NCBI RefSeq assembly: GCF_000468755.1
Contig: NZ_AWEZ01000069.1
Location: 86,021-150,020, forward strand
DNA: 64,000 nucleotides
DNA from: Olsenella profusa F0195
Lineage (GTDB): Bacteria > Actinomycetota > Coriobacteriia > Coriobacteriales > Atopobiaceae
Direction of reading: 5' to 3'
Shown: positions 1 to 8,431 of the stretch, one piece after another
Numbering within the stretch: the stretch's first letter is position 1
Layout: each line of letters starts with the position of its first letter
The notes under the pieces: model-generated
The model's input: the letters and a program-made list of their open reading frames with translations, nothing else
Database searches by the model: none
What the model was told of the DNA's origin: nothing
Program-made: the position numbers and the translations under genes

Positions 1-102
1 AACAAATGTACCCTAGCGCGTTTGTGCCATAAAATGAACATTTAGAGCAAAGGACATCGCTGTCGCGTCTGCGGCTTGGCACTACGTACGTGGAGGTTCT
101 TG

Positions 103-393
103 ATGGAGGTCACGGTTCCGTCCGTTAACAGGGTCGATCAGATTCACGAGGAACTGAGCAAGCTCAAGGGCACGCGCCTCAGGGTGCGTGCGAACCTTGG
201 TCGCTCCCGTATCGTCGAGCGTAGCGGCGTGCTGGTAGGCATCCACCCCTCCCTCTTTGTGGTCGAGGTCGAGGAACGTCGTGGACGCAAGGCACGTCAG
301 TCCTACCAGTACGTGGACGTGCTCACCTCCACCGTGGAGATCTACGATCCCGACACCGGGGAGCGCCTGCTGGACTTCTCCGAGGTGGAGTAG
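103..393 (+). CDS. veg: Veg family protein
   Basis: A 96-residue basic protein of the Veg (DUF1021) family, small beta-barrel proteins of Gram-positive bacteria linked to biofilm and sporulation control in Bacillus. The sequence shows the family core: an N-terminal helix with HEELSKLKGTRLRVRANLGR, then VLVGIHPSLFVVEV and the C-terminal SYQYVDVLTSTVEIY. I chose the ATG at 103 because GGAGG lies just upstream; a TTG at 76 in the same frame would add nine atypical residues. It ends three bases before ispE, and veg-ispE is a common neighbourhood in Gram-positives, so the two are probably co-transcribed. The biological role in this lineage is unknown. Confidence 0.85.
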   Translation: MEVTVPSVNRVDQIHEELSKLKGTRLRVRANLGRSRIVERSGVLVGIHPSLFVVEVEERRGRKARQSYQYVDVLTSTVEIYDPDTGERLLDFSEVE

Positions 394-396
394 GGC

Positions 397-1290
397 ATGA
401 GCAAGGAGGTGCTCCTCAAGGCACCGGCAAAGCTCAACTTGCACCTGGGCATCCATCCCAGACGCGACGTGCGAGGCTATCATCGGGCGGATTCCCTGAT
501 GGTGGCTGTGGGCCTCTTTGATGAGGTCAGGATATGGGAGCGTGCGTCGGGGAGCGGCCTTTCCCTCTCCCTGAGCGAGGACGTGGGCGTGCCCGCGGAG
601 CGGAATACCGTCTGGGTTGCCGCCCAACGCCTGTGCGAGGCATGCAACAGACCCAAGGATTATGCGATTGACGTGCGCAAGGCCATTCCCGTCCAAAGCG
701 GGCTGGGTGGCTCGTCCTCGGATGCGGCCGGCGTGATTCTGGGGCTCTGCCGGCTGTGGGGTGTCGATGTGGGCGATCGGCGCGTGATGGACATCGCCCG
801 CTCCGTGGGTGCGGATGTCCCCTTCTTCCTGCGGCCACGGCCTTCGCTGCTCGCGGGGGCAGGGGATGTGCTGGAGCAAACGTTGCCCGAGATCAAGGGG
901 CTGCCCATCGTGTTGGTGCGGCCGCGTGATGGGGTGTCGACACCTGCCGCCTACCGTGCCTTCGATGAGGCGCCCATCAAGCCACACTCGCCCGAGGCGA
1001 TGTGCCGGGCCGTCGGGCAGCGCGATGCCGCTGCCATTGCCGCGGCGCTCTACAACAACCTGGCTCTAGCTGCCGTGCGGCTGGTGCCTGCCTGTGCCGA
1101 TGTCGTCTCGTGGCTCAAGATGCAGCCAGGCGTGCTTGGTGCCCAGGTGACCGGCTCGGGAAGCTGCACCTTTGGCATCTGTGAGCGCGCGGATGTTGCA
1201 GCGGAGGTGGCCGCTCGTGCGTATGGGCTGCGCGAGGGCTGGTGGACGTTCGCGTGCGAGACGGTTGGTTTGGGCGCACAGTTCTGTTAG
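397..1290 (+). CDS. ispE: 4-diphosphocytidyl-2-C-methyl-D-erythritol kinase
   Basis: GHMP-family kinase of the non-mevalonate (MEP) isoprenoid pathway; it phosphorylates the 2-hydroxyl of CDP-methylerythritol with ATP in the cytoplasm. The 297-residue length is normal. Visible motifs are the N-terminal KAPAKLNLHLGI, the glycine-rich ATP-binding loop IPVQSGLGGSSSDAAG around residues 95-110, the VGADVPFFL segment, and a C-terminal GAQVTGSGSCTFGI. It starts four bases after the veg stop codon, pointing to one transcript. The tRNA-Pro gene begins 13 bases after its stop. Confidence 0.95.
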   Translation: MSKEVLLKAPAKLNLHLGIHPRRDVRGYHRADSLMVAVGLFDEVRIWERASGSGLSLSLSEDVGVPAERNTVWVAAQRLCEACNRPKDYAIDVRKAIPVQSGLGGSSSDAAGVILGLCRLWGVDVGDRRVMDIARSVGADVPFFLRPRPSLLAGAGDVLEQTLPEIKGLPIVLVRPRDGVSTPAAYRAFDEAPIKPHSPEAMCRAVGQRDAAAIAAALYNNLALAAVRLVPACADVVSWLKMQPGVLGAQVTGSGSCTFGICERADVAAEVAARAYGLREGWWTFACETVGLGAQFC

Positions 1291-1303
1291 AGTGACTCCG
1301 CTA

Positions 1304-1380
1304 CGGGACGTAGCGCAGTTTGGTAGCGCGCACGGTTCGGGACCGTGAGGTCGCTGGTTCGAATCCAGTCGTCCCGACCA
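1304..1380 (+). tRNA. tRNA-Pro (anticodon CGG)
   Basis: A full cloverleaf can be folded: acceptor CGGGACG at 1304-1310 pairs with CGTCCCG at 1370-1376, the T arm reads GGTTCGAATCC, and the anticodon stem CACGG/CCGTG encloses loop TTCGGGA with anticodon CGG. The discriminator A and an encoded CCA end the gene at 1380, 77 nt in all. A 12-bp hairpin follows within 11 bases. Confidence 0.95.
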
Positions 1381-1390
1381 CGGAAGTGCA

Positions 1391-1418
1391 GTTCAGGGGC
1401 TACTTTTAGCCCCTGAAC
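1391..1418 (+). terminator. Hairpin terminator after tRNA-Pro
   Basis: Perfect 12-bp inverted repeat, arms 1391-1402 and 1407-1418 (left arm GTTCAGGGGCTA), loop of 4, followed by a short pyrimidine stretch TCCTTG. It is well placed to end the veg-ispE-tRNA transcript. The weak T-tract makes the efficiency uncertain. Confidence 0.65.
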
Positions 1419-1655
1419 TCCTTGTGTGACATGAAGCTGAAAAAGCCAAGCCCTTGCGCCGAAAAAGTCGATCCTCTGCGGTTCGGCCTTTCGGACGCAG
1501 ATGAATACATGCGCCATTTGATTCGTGCGCCAGCGCCATGGCGTCCATAAGGCTTGCACACACATGGCGCGGCCTTGCCATGGAGTCAACAAAAATGGAG
1601 AGTCGACCCTCTCAAACAAGGGGAAATGGTCTTGTCTTGCGCGGCGGCGCAGCTC
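1419..1655. other. Intergenic, no gene seen
   Basis: Between the tRNA terminator and the toxin remnant I see no credible coding sequence, RNA or conserved site. Short frames on both strands have no ribosome-binding site and no family resemblance. Confidence 0.4.
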
Positions 1656-1919
1656 TCATTTGCGATGCCGGTACGGCTCGCGGCGGTGGGAAACATCGAT
1701 GACGAGGACGATCAGCAGCTCGTCTTCGATGTCGCGCACGATTCGGTAGTCGCCGACCCGATAGCGCCACAGGCCAGCCATGTTACCGACAAGCGCCTTA
1801 CCCATACTTCTCGGGTCTTCAAGCTGTGAAATCTCCCTGAGCTTCGTTGTGATCTGCTTGGCTACCTGCTTGTCCAGCCTCCTCATCAAGCGCTGGACGT
1901 CCTTGTCAATCTCAACCCG
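1656..1919 (-). pseudogene. RelE-family toxin, start codon lost
   Basis: RelE/ParE-superfamily mRNA interferase of a type II toxin-antitoxin pair. The readable frame gives VEIDKDVQRLMRRLDKQVAK and continues through LWRYRVGDYRIVRDI to a C-terminal VLVIDVSHRRE, the usual RelE strand order with Arg-Tyr-rich active-site strands. The family normally opens with an initiator Met and aromatic residue before the first beta strand. Here the frame is open only from 1919 and is preceded by a TGA; the first start-like codons (TTG 1889, ATG 1886) lie inside the first helix and would delete strand 1. I therefore read it as a decayed gene, although initiation at a non-standard codon near 1910 cannot be excluded. 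Confidence 0.6.
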
Positions 1920-1969
1920 TCAAGCCAAGGCTTTTCTCCAGCCCATCAAGCGTCACAGCTGTAGATGAG
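1912..1969 (-). pseudogene. Antitoxin C-terminal remnant
   Basis: Reading leftwards from 1969, one frame gives the tail VTLDGLEKSLGLTG before a TGA at 1914-1912, which overlaps the toxin reading frame by a few bases, as antitoxin and toxin genes usually do. Everything upstream of this tail is replaced by the inverted-repeat element that begins at 1970. The antitoxin assignment rests on position and overlap, not on a recognised domain. Confidence 0.4.
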
Positions 1970-2154
1970 GGAGCGAATTGGCCCCAAGTGCGTGCTGGCT
2001 CGTTCCTCCAGGCGCCTCAGGTGGCCCCCAAAGGCCCCTCTCACACGGCTTTGCTCCCTCATTCTGTCGTAAAAGCAACACATGTGGCCCTTCTCTCCCC
2101 TATATCATGGCTCCTTGTTGGGGAGAGGGCACGCACTTGGGGTCGATTCGCTCC
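1970..2154. repeat. 185-bp MITE-like inverted-repeat element (copy 1)
   Basis: Terminal inverted repeats of 26 nt: left 1970-1995 beginning GGAGCGAATTGGCCCC, right 2129-2154, matching at 24 of 26 positions. The same ends and exactly the same 185-bp length recur at 42813-42997, while the interiors do not look alike. I see no coding sequence inside and no clear target-site duplication. The size and ends fit a non-autonomous mobile or palindromic intergenic repeat. It abuts the truncated antitoxin. Confidence 0.7.
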
Positions 2155-2322
2155 ACGAGCATAGCACCAGCAACTATGACGCTTGCCACATGCGTCCCTG
2201 TGCCTAGCGCCGCGGCACACACGACGGTCTATGTTGGATATCAAACGCAATTGTGCTTGGGAAGCCCTACCCTTGGTGCTGAGCGAGCCGATATGAAGGT
2301 AACTCTCGCGGGAGGAGACGGC

Positions 2323-2979
2323 ATGGGTCTGTTGGCAGGTAGCGTGTTTTCCCTGGGTGCACGGAACGCCCCCATCGCGGGCTGTACCACGTCGGAGTCG
2401 CTTTATCGTGCCGACGCGTTTGTCGTGTCGACGTTCTCGCTCGCCCCTCGCACGGACATCAGTGCCGAGAGCTACGCCTATCACAAGCTCCTCATGGGCC
2501 TGGCCGGGCAGGTGCAGGTGTACCTGCAGGCAGGATGCGGCTGGCAGCTGGATGAGGGGGCGACGCTCGTCACGCCCAAGGACGCCCCCGTGGGGGTGCG
2601 TAGCTCCAATGGTGGTGTTTACCTGGAGATTTCCATGACAGAGGAGGCATCTATGAACGAGGCACTCGCGGCAGGTGAGGTAGTGAGGCTGGCAGACCTG
2701 CTGCCCTATCGGGAGGGCAGGGTCGTCAACATGGACCTGGCCCACAACGAGGGCTTCAAGCTCGCGCTCATGAGCTTTGATGCCGGCACGGGGCTTGATG
2801 AGCATGCCGCTCCCGGCGAGGCGCTGGTCTTTGCGCTCGACGGCGAGGGCATCATCGGCTATGAGGGCAGCGAGCACGTGATTCACGTGGGGGAGAACTT
2901 CAAGTTCGATCGTGGTGGCAGGCACTATGTCCGTGCCGACAGGCCCTTCAAGATGGCGCTGCTTCTTACCCTGCACTAG
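2323..2979 (+). CDS. Cupin-domain protein
   Basis: A 218-residue protein with two cupin-like halves; the C-terminal half (about residues 125-218) carries the clearer small beta-barrel pattern, with DAGTGLDEHAAPGEALVFAL followed by EHVIHVGENFKFD. Proteins of this type often bind a divalent metal through His/Glu residues, and many accompany stress or sugar-metabolism genes; no substrate can be named. I chose ATG 2323 because GGAGGAG sits 5 bases upstream; the frame is open further but runs back into the repeat element. The flavodiiron gene begins 14 bases downstream with its own strong ribosome-binding site, so co-transcription and an anaerobe redox-stress role are plausible. Confidence 0.75.
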   Translation: MGLLAGSVFSLGARNAPIAGCTTSESLYRADAFVVSTFSLAPRTDISAESYAYHKLLMGLAGQVQVYLQAGCGWQLDEGATLVTPKDAPVGVRSSNGGVYLEISMTEEASMNEALAAGEVVRLADLLPYREGRVVNMDLAHNEGFKLALMSFDAGTGLDEHAAPGEALVFALDGEGIIGYEGSEHVIHVGENFKFDRGGRHYVRADRPFKMALLLTLH

Positions 2980-2993
2980 GAGAGGAGACGACC

Positions 2994-4187
2994 ATGCGCA
3001 AGCAGGTAACGGGAAACGTCAGCTGGGTGGGCTACGTCGACTGGGAGCTCGAGAGCTTTCATGGCGATGACTACTCCATCAAGCACGGCTCGAGCCAGAA
3101 CTCCTACCTCATCGAGGAGGAGGAGAAGACCGTCCTCATGGACACCGTCTGGGCACCCCACCGCCTTGACTTCGTGAGCAACCTCAAGAGCGAGATCGAC
3201 CTCACCAAGATCGACTGCATCGTGGCCAACCACGGCGAGTGCGACCATGCCGGCTCACTGACCACGCTCATGGACGAGATTCCCGACACGCCCATCTACT
3301 GCACGGCCAATGCGGTGAAGTCGATCGAGGGACAGTTCGGCAAGCGTGGCTGGGACTTTCACGTGGTCAAGACCGGTGACGCCCTGGACATCGGCAACGG
3401 CAAGAAGCTCGTCTTCGTCGAGATGACCATGCTGCACTGGCCCGACTCCATGGCCACGTACCTTACCGGTGACAATGTGCTCTTCTCCATGGACGCGTTC
3501 GGCCAGCACCTCTCCGTCGAGGAGCTCTTCGCCGACAAGGCCGACCAGTGCGACCTCTGGCATGAGGCGCAGAAGTACTATGCCAACATCCTGAACCCGT
3601 TCTCGCGCTTCGTCGGCCCCAAGCTTGAGCAGATCGCCAGCCTCAACCTGCCCATCGACTACATAGCGCCCGCGCACGGCGGCATCTGGCGCGGAGACGA
3701 CTGCGCCAGGATCATGGACGCGTATGCCCAGTGGGCCGATGCGTACCAGGAGGATCAGGTCACCATCGCCTACGACACCATGTGGCAGGGCACGGGGCGC
3801 ATCGCCCATGCCATGGCGGCCGAGGTCCACCGCCAGAGCCCAGACACCGTGGTCAAGGTCTTCAACATCTCCAAGAGCGACAAGAACGAGGTCATGACGG
3901 AGGTGCTCAAGTCCAAGGCCCTCTGTGTGGGCTCGCCAACCGAGGGACAGGACATGCTCAGTAGTGTCGCCGGGTGGATGGCCTTCCTGAGATCCCTCAA
4001 GTTCCAGGGAAAGAAGGCGGCGGCATTCGGCTGCTACGGCTGGAGCGGCGAGTCGGTCAAGAGGCTCCAGGAGGCGCTCGCGGATGCGGGCTTCGATGTC
4101 ATAGATGAGAGCGTCCGTGCACTCTGGGTGCCTGGCGAGGATGACTTCGCCCAGGTGCCGGCCCTCGTTCAGTCCCTGTTGGCATAG
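2994..4187 (+). CDS. fprA: A-type flavodiiron protein
   Basis: Cytoplasmic O2- and/or NO-reducing flavoprotein that protects anaerobes from oxygen. The 397-residue length is typical. The N-terminal metallo-beta-lactamase-like domain (about 1-250) shows the diiron ligand motif H80-G-E82-C-D84-H85 and a later APAHGGIWR histidine. The C-terminal flavodoxin domain (about 252-397) binds FMN, with IAYDTMWQGT as the phosphate loop and VGSPTEGQDM following. A strong AGGAGAGGAG precedes the ATG. No fused rubredoxin domain is seen, so the electron donor must be encoded elsewhere. A shared hairpin terminates it against the convergent DUF438 gene. Confidence 0.93.
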   Translation: MRKQVTGNVSWVGYVDWELESFHGDDYSIKHGSSQNSYLIEEEEKTVLMDTVWAPHRLDFVSNLKSEIDLTKIDCIVANHGECDHAGSLTTLMDEIPDTPIYCTANAVKSIEGQFGKRGWDFHVVKTGDALDIGNGKKLVFVEMTMLHWPDSMATYLTGDNVLFSMDAFGQHLSVEELFADKADQCDLWHEAQKYYANILNPFSRFVGPKLEQIASLNLPIDYIAPAHGGIWRGDDCARIMDAYAQWADAYQEDQVTIAYDTMWQGTGRIAHAMAAEVHRQSPDTVVKVFNISKSDKNEVMTEVLKSKALCVGSPTEGQDMLSSVAGWMAFLRSLKFQGKKAAAFGCYGWSGESVKRLQEALADAGFDVIDESVRALWVPGEDDFAQVPALVQSLLA

Positions 4188-4293
4188 GGTGGCCGCCGCG
4201 CCGGGCGACCATGTTCCCCTCCGTCCCCTCCGATGGTGCGGGGCCTTCTCCAACGATGAGAAGACCCTCGCACGACCAGGGGCCATGGGACGG

Positions 4294-4320
4294 TAGGGCC
4301 AGGGGCATCCCCTGGCCCTA
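4294..4320. terminator. Bidirectional terminator
   Basis: Perfect 12-bp stem (4294-4305 TAGGGCCAGGGG, 4309-4320) with a 3-base loop between two convergent genes. The TAG stop codon of the leftward DUF438 gene lies in the stem at 4320-4318. Confidence 0.75.
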
Positions 4321-5850
4321 CCCCTGTCGCACGATGGGCGCCAGGCCCTCGAGCACCTCGCCAAACTGCTGCACGACTTCCAGCGTGCCGATGTACTCGT
4401 CATGCTCGTCATAGACGGCGTGATACACCACGCGCACGGGGTTCTGTGGGTTGGGGATCCAGCGTTCCACGTGGTCGGTCTCGTGCGCGCGAAAGCTGGC
4501 GAGCATCTCCTCGATCATGGGCTTGACCAGGGGAGGATGGCAGCTCCACACCTCGCGGTCGATGCAGGCGAGCGGCCGATCGAACACGTGGCCCTCGTTT
4601 GAGAAGAAGCGCGTGCGCTCGTCGGCATCGATGAACGTGAGGTCAACAGGCAGCAGCTTGAGGACGGCCACCAGCTCCCCCACGGAGACGCTGCCGGTGG
4701 GGAGTCTCACGCGCCCATCCTGCACCTCGAGCCCCGGGTTCTCGGGCTTGGGCTGCAGGCCCATCCAGACCTCCGCGTCGAGCCACGTGGGCGCACCGTC
4801 GCAGAAGGCCCAGCCAAAGCCGGCAAGGTCACGATAGCAGGCGTACCAGTCCTCGCGCGAGAAGTGTTCGAGGGCCAGCGGCAGGAGGATGTTCTCCTCC
4901 TTGTACCGCATCTCGCGGATGCGGGTGAGAAGCGCCGTCACGCGCATTGCGTCCGCGGCGGAGAGGGTCTCGTGCCCTGGCGAACCCAGCTCATGGGCGA
5001 GGGCACTGCGTTCGCGTAGGATCTCGTCATCCACGCCCCACATCACGTTGGAGGGGCCGTCGAAGCCGTAGCTGTCGAGCAGGGGCATGAGCAGCTGCTC
5101 CTTCTTGCCATAGTGCCTCTTGAGGGAGCGGATCCGCTCCAGCCCCGCGAGTACGGGGGAGGTATCCGCACCCTCGCTCACCTGGGATCCCAGGGCATCG
5201 AGCTCCTTCGTGAGCCCCTCGTTCTCCAGCCTCAGGACCGATGCGGGATGCCCCGCGGGCAGGCCGTCCTCCGCATGGGTGGTGAGCACGGTGCAGCTTG
5301 CCTCGTCCTCCACCTCGGCCGCGGTCATGCCGTGGAAGAGCGCGGAGTGCACGTCGCACAGGCGCTGGACCTCGCGTACGGGCATGCCGTCGCGCATGAG
5401 CCTCTGCTCCGCCTCGGCAATCTCCGCCGCCGAGACGCTGGAGAAGTCGCGCACGAAGTCGCGGCGCACCTCCTCGAGGGGCTCGCCGTCCGAGAGGCGG
5501 CGCACCATGGCGGCAAGCTCGGCCTGACGTGCCTCCTGGGGCGAGGTCGGCGCCTTGGCTGCGATGCGCTGGCTGGCGCCCGTGGGCTCGCGGTCGGGTG
5601 TCCCGCCGGCGTCCTCGCCCGCTCCCACGACGGTGAGACCCGCCTCGCGGAAGGCCCTGACCATGTCGGCCACGTCCACGCCCTTGACGTCCGCACCCTT
5701 GCGTGGGGTCATGACGCGCCCGGCCGTCTGCATCATGGCGGGGTTCGTGATCTCTCCAAAGCCCAGCGTTACCATGACGTTGACGAAGCGGGGACAGGCG
5801 TTTGCGTTCTCCAGGACCGTGCGATCGAGGTCGACGGTGCTCTCGTCCAT
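4318..5850 (-). CDS. DUF438 / hemerythrin / PAS protein
   Basis: A 510-residue cytoplasmic protein with the DUF438 family architecture: an N-terminal DUF1858-like domain (about 8-70, TVLENANACPRFVNVMVTLG), a DUF438 helical domain (about 105-190, LCDVHSALFHG), a hemerythrin HHE-like four-helix region (about 195-345) with histidines that could bind a diiron centre, and a PAS-like domain near the C-terminus (about 385-505, VDLTFIDADERTRFFSNEGH). The family is thought to sense oxygen, NO or redox state, which fits its position tail-to-tail with the flavodiiron gene. I chose ATG 5850 (MDESTVDLD) with AAGGGAAGG upstream; an upstream start would add 40 low-complexity residues. The ligand is inferred from the family. 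Confidence 0.8.
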   Translation of the reverse strand: MDESTVDLDRTVLENANACPRFVNVMVTLGFGEITNPAMMQTAGRVMTPRKGADVKGVDVADMVRAFREAGLTVVGAGEDAGGTPDREPTGASQRIAAKAPTSPQEARQAELAAMVRRLSDGEPLEEVRRDFVRDFSSVSAAEIAEAEQRLMRDGMPVREVQRLCDVHSALFHGMTAAEVEDEASCTVLTTHAEDGLPAGHPASVLRLENEGLTKELDALGSQVSEGADTSPVLAGLERIRSLKRHYGKKEQLLMPLLDSYGFDGPSNVMWGVDDEILRERSALAHELGSPGHETLSAADAMRVTALLTRIREMRYKEENILLPLALEHFSREDWYACYRDLAGFGWAFCDGAPTWLDAEVWMGLQPKPENPGLEVQDGRVRLPTGSVSVGELVAVLKLLPVDLTFIDADERTRFFSNEGHVFDRPLACIDREVWSCHPPLVKPMIEEMLASFRAHETDHVERWIPNPQNPVRVVYHAVYDEHDEYIGTLEVVQQFGEVLEGLAPIVRQG

Positions 5851-5997
5851 GGCGGCCTTCCCTTCAAGTGTTAGTTTTCTTTTACTTGAAGCAAGGGTAG
5901 CGGCTTTCTGAAGGCTCATATGTCGCAATTCCAACGCGCGTGTCATCAGTGACGAGTCGCTCTCCAACATGCAGACTTCGCGAAGGAGGCAAATGCC

Positions 5998-6026
5998 TCC
6001 GCCTCGCGCAGGTCCTGTTGTATACT
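5998..6026 (+). promoter_or_regulatory. Possible rplM promoter
   Basis: A good -10 hexamer TATACT at 6021-6026 lies about 100 bases before the rplM start. The corresponding -35 (about 5998-6003) is poor. The 100-base leader would have room for the L13 autoregulatory structure known in other bacteria, which I cannot fold reliably by eye. Confidence 0.35.
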
Positions 6027-6124
6027 GCTAAGGCTTTTCCACTGAGCCCCGTACCCTCATCGGAAAAGGCAACGGTGGCTCGTCCAGGGGCCATCGCATC
6101 GAAAGTGTTCGTAGGAGGAGTCAC

Positions 6125-6568
6125 GTGACTACTAAGTCGACTCAGTACGCCAAGAAGGGCGAGGTCGAGCGCAACTGGGTGCTCATCGACGCCGACGGTG
6201 CCACCCTCGGTCGCCTCGCGACCCAGGCCGCCATGATCCTTCGTGGCAAGAACAAGCCCCAGTACACCCCCAACGCCGACACGGGCGACTTCGTGGTCGT
6301 CATCAATGCCGACAAGGTGCAGCTTACGGGTACCAAGGCCGAGCACAAGAGCTACTGGCGCTACTCCGGCTGGCTCGGTGGCCTCAAGACCGAGTCCTTC
6401 AAGGAGGCCATGGCCAAGCATCCCGAGCGCGTCATCGAGCACGCCGTCAAGGGCATGCTCCCCAAGACCACGCTGGGCCGCAAGCAGGGCATGAAGCTTA
6501 AGGTCTATGCCGGCCCCGAGCATCCCCACACCGCTCAGAACCCCACCAAGATCGATCTGGAGGCGTAA
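6125..6568 (+). CDS. rplM: 50S ribosomal protein L13
   Basis: Component of the large ribosomal subunit, assembling early on 23S rRNA. The 147 residues are standard; recognisable stretches are [19 protein letters not shown], the [19 protein letters not shown] segment and the C-terminal [10 protein letters not shown]. It starts with GTG at 6125 behind a strong GTAGGAGGAG. rpsI follows after 3 bases, the universal L13-S9 operon. Confidence 0.98.
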   Translation: MTTKSTQYAKKGEVERNWVLIDADGATLGRLATQAAMILRGKNKPQYTPNADTGDFVVVINADKVQLTGTKAEHKSYWRYSGWLGGLKTESFKEAMAKHPERVIEHAVKGMLPKTTLGRKQGMKLKVYAGPEHPHTAQNPTKIDLEA

Positions 6569-6571
6569 CCG

Positions 6572-6967
<396 letters not shown>

Positions 6968-6991
6968 GGCGTGCGACAGAATGCACCTGTG

Positions 6992-7017
6992 GGGGAGTCG
7001 CTTCGGCGGCTCCCCTT
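6992..7017 (+). terminator. rplM-rpsI terminator
   Basis: GC-rich hairpin: GGGGAG...CGC, TTCG tetraloop, GCG...CTCCCC, then TTT. Classical intrinsic terminator for the ribosomal operon; the leftward rpe-like gene ends just beyond it. Confidence 0.8.
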
Positions 7018-7051
7018 TCATCGCATGATAAGAGTATCGTTAATCAGATAA

Positions 7052-7714
7052 TTAGCAAAGCAGAGCCACTTGCCTAAGCTGGTCAATCGCATCTGCACGA
7101 TTGTCGGCCCCCATGACCGAACGTCCCGCAACCAGTATGTCGGCTCCAGCCTCTACACAAGCGCGGGCGTTTGAGGTATCAATTCCCCCATCGACCTCTA
7201 GAAGCGGACTGACATTATTCCTTTTGCATAGGTCGGATAATTCCTGAAGCTTGTAGAGAGTATGAGGAATGAATCGTTGATTGGGCTTTCCGGGATTGAC
7301 GGCGAGCACGAGTATGAGGTCAATCTCTTGGATGATGGACTCAAGCCAAGAGACTGGCGTACCCGGATTGAGTGCGACACCCGCTTTCTTTCCACAGGAA
7401 TGTATGTTGTCCACTATGCTTTGCCAATGTCGTGTTGCCTCTAAGTGAAACGTGACCGAGTTCGCGCCGGCCTCGATGACGCTGCGACACATGCGTTCTG
7501 GCTGTTCGACCATGAGGTGCACATCAATGGGAAGAGTGGTGCTGGATGCTACGGAGCGAAGGATGGGCTGTCCAAATGAGATGCTATCAACGAAGTGGCC
7601 ATCCATAATATCAAGGTGTATCAGATCAGCACTTCCTAAACTTTCGAGTTCCTGTTTCAGGACAGAAAAGTCCGCGGACAGTATGGATGGAGCTATAGAG
7701 CAGGGATTCTTCAT
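7052..7714 (-). CDS. rpe: Ribulose-phosphate 3-epimerase family protein
   Basis: TIM-barrel epimerase, 220 residues, interconverting D-ribulose-5-P and D-xylulose-5-P or acting on a related ketose phosphate. Family motifs are IAPSILSADF, the metal/catalytic HLDIMDGHFV, DVHLMV and the C-terminal VDGGID and GRSVMG. The phosphate-proximal loop reads VNPGKPNQRF rather than the usual NPGFGGQ, so the substrate may differ (for example an allulose-6-P-type epimerase). It is the last gene of a leftward PTS operon, not a Calvin or pentose-phosphate housekeeping locus. It begins 115 bases after the SIS gene, with an 11-bp inverted repeat in between. Confidence 0.85.
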   Translation of the reverse strand: MKNPCSIAPSILSADFSVLKQELESLGSADLIHLDIMDGHFVDSISFGQPILRSVASSTTLPIDVHLMVEQPERMCRSVIEAGANSVTFHLEATRHWQSIVDNIHSCGKKAGVALNPGTPVSWLESIIQEIDLILVLAVNPGKPNQRFIPHTLYKLQELSDLCKRNNVSPLLEVDGGIDTSNARACVEAGADILVAGRSVMGADNRADAIDQLRQVALLC

Positions 7715-7744
7715 GATTGCTTTCGCATTCCTTATCAGGTGAAA

Positions 7745-7788
7745 CGCAAGCTTGGGACCGATTATGGGCCGAAGTCTCCAAGCTTGCG
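7745..7788 (-). other. Intra-operon stem-loop
   Basis: Perfect 11-bp inverted repeat, arms CGCAAGCTTGG (7745-7755) and CCAAGCTTGCG (7778-7788), loop 22 nt, between the SIS gene and the rpe-like gene. No T-tract follows in the direction of transcription, so a processing/stability hairpin or an operator is more likely than a strong terminator. Confidence 0.5.
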
Positions 7789-7829
7789 CATACTTTGAGT
7801 CCGTTTTGTCTAACGCATGCTATTGATAG

Positions 7830-8426
7830 CTATGCATGCCCAGCCGCTAGTCGCGCACCCACATCCCCACTGGGGTGGTTTATGAGGAACTGTTCACGCG
7901 AATAGTGATTTTCTTGCATGATATTGATAGCTATCGCATCGAAGACGGACATGGTGGCAAGGGTGCTGGCCGTTGCCAGCATGTTGTACGTATCTGGCTC
8001 TCGATCTATTTGTACCTCGAGGAACAAATCCGCAGCTTCACTGATTGGAGAGTGTGCGGCTTCTCCAACGCTAACGATAGTAGTCTGCTTTTTCTGGAGG
8101 TTGGGAATGAAACTTAGGAGCTCCTGGGTGACCCCTCCTTTCGAGAGGAAAATGACGATGTCTCCCTTATGAACAGCGCCCAAACCACCATGAACGGCAT
8201 CACTTGGCTCTAAAAAGAAGGCCCGCACGCCAATTACCTGTAAGGTGTGGATAGCCTTTCGCGCGGCTACGGCAGAGGTACCACAGCCAGTGAAAAACAC
8301 ATTGCCCCTACAGGAGCTAATCATGTCGGACAGCTTCACTAGCTCATCTAGGTGGACCTTCTCTGAGAGCTTGATGAGCTCTTCCCCCTCGGCACGAATG
8401 ACGGACCGTAGCGTATCGGTACTCAT
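7830..8426 (-). CDS. SIS-domain sugar-phosphate isomerase (KdsD/GutQ-like, no CBS)
   Basis: A 198-residue single-domain SIS protein. It resembles the isomerase half of arabinose-5-phosphate isomerases: FFTGCGTSAVAARKAIHTLQ, FFLEPSDAVHGGLGAV, IFLSKGGVTQEL, the TASTLATMSVFDAIA region and a HPSGDVG motif near the end matching the HPGGxxG of KdsD/GutQ. The usual C-terminal CBS pair is absent. ATG 8426 follows CGGAGGA. By family the reaction would be aldose-ketose isomerisation of a phosphosugar such as D-arabinose-5-P to D-ribulose-5-P, which would feed the rpe-like enzyme next door. Substrate is inferred. Confidence 0.75.
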   Translation of the reverse strand: MSTDTLRSVIRAEGEELIKLSEKVHLDELVKLSDMISSCRGNVFFTGCGTSAVAARKAIHTLQVIGVRAFFLEPSDAVHGGLGAVHKGDIVIFLSKGGVTQELLSFIPNLQKKQTTIVSVGEAAHSPISEAADLFLEVQIDREPDTYNMLATASTLATMSVFDAIAINIMQENHYSREQFLINHPSGDVGARLAAGHA

Positions 8427-8431
8427 CAGAA

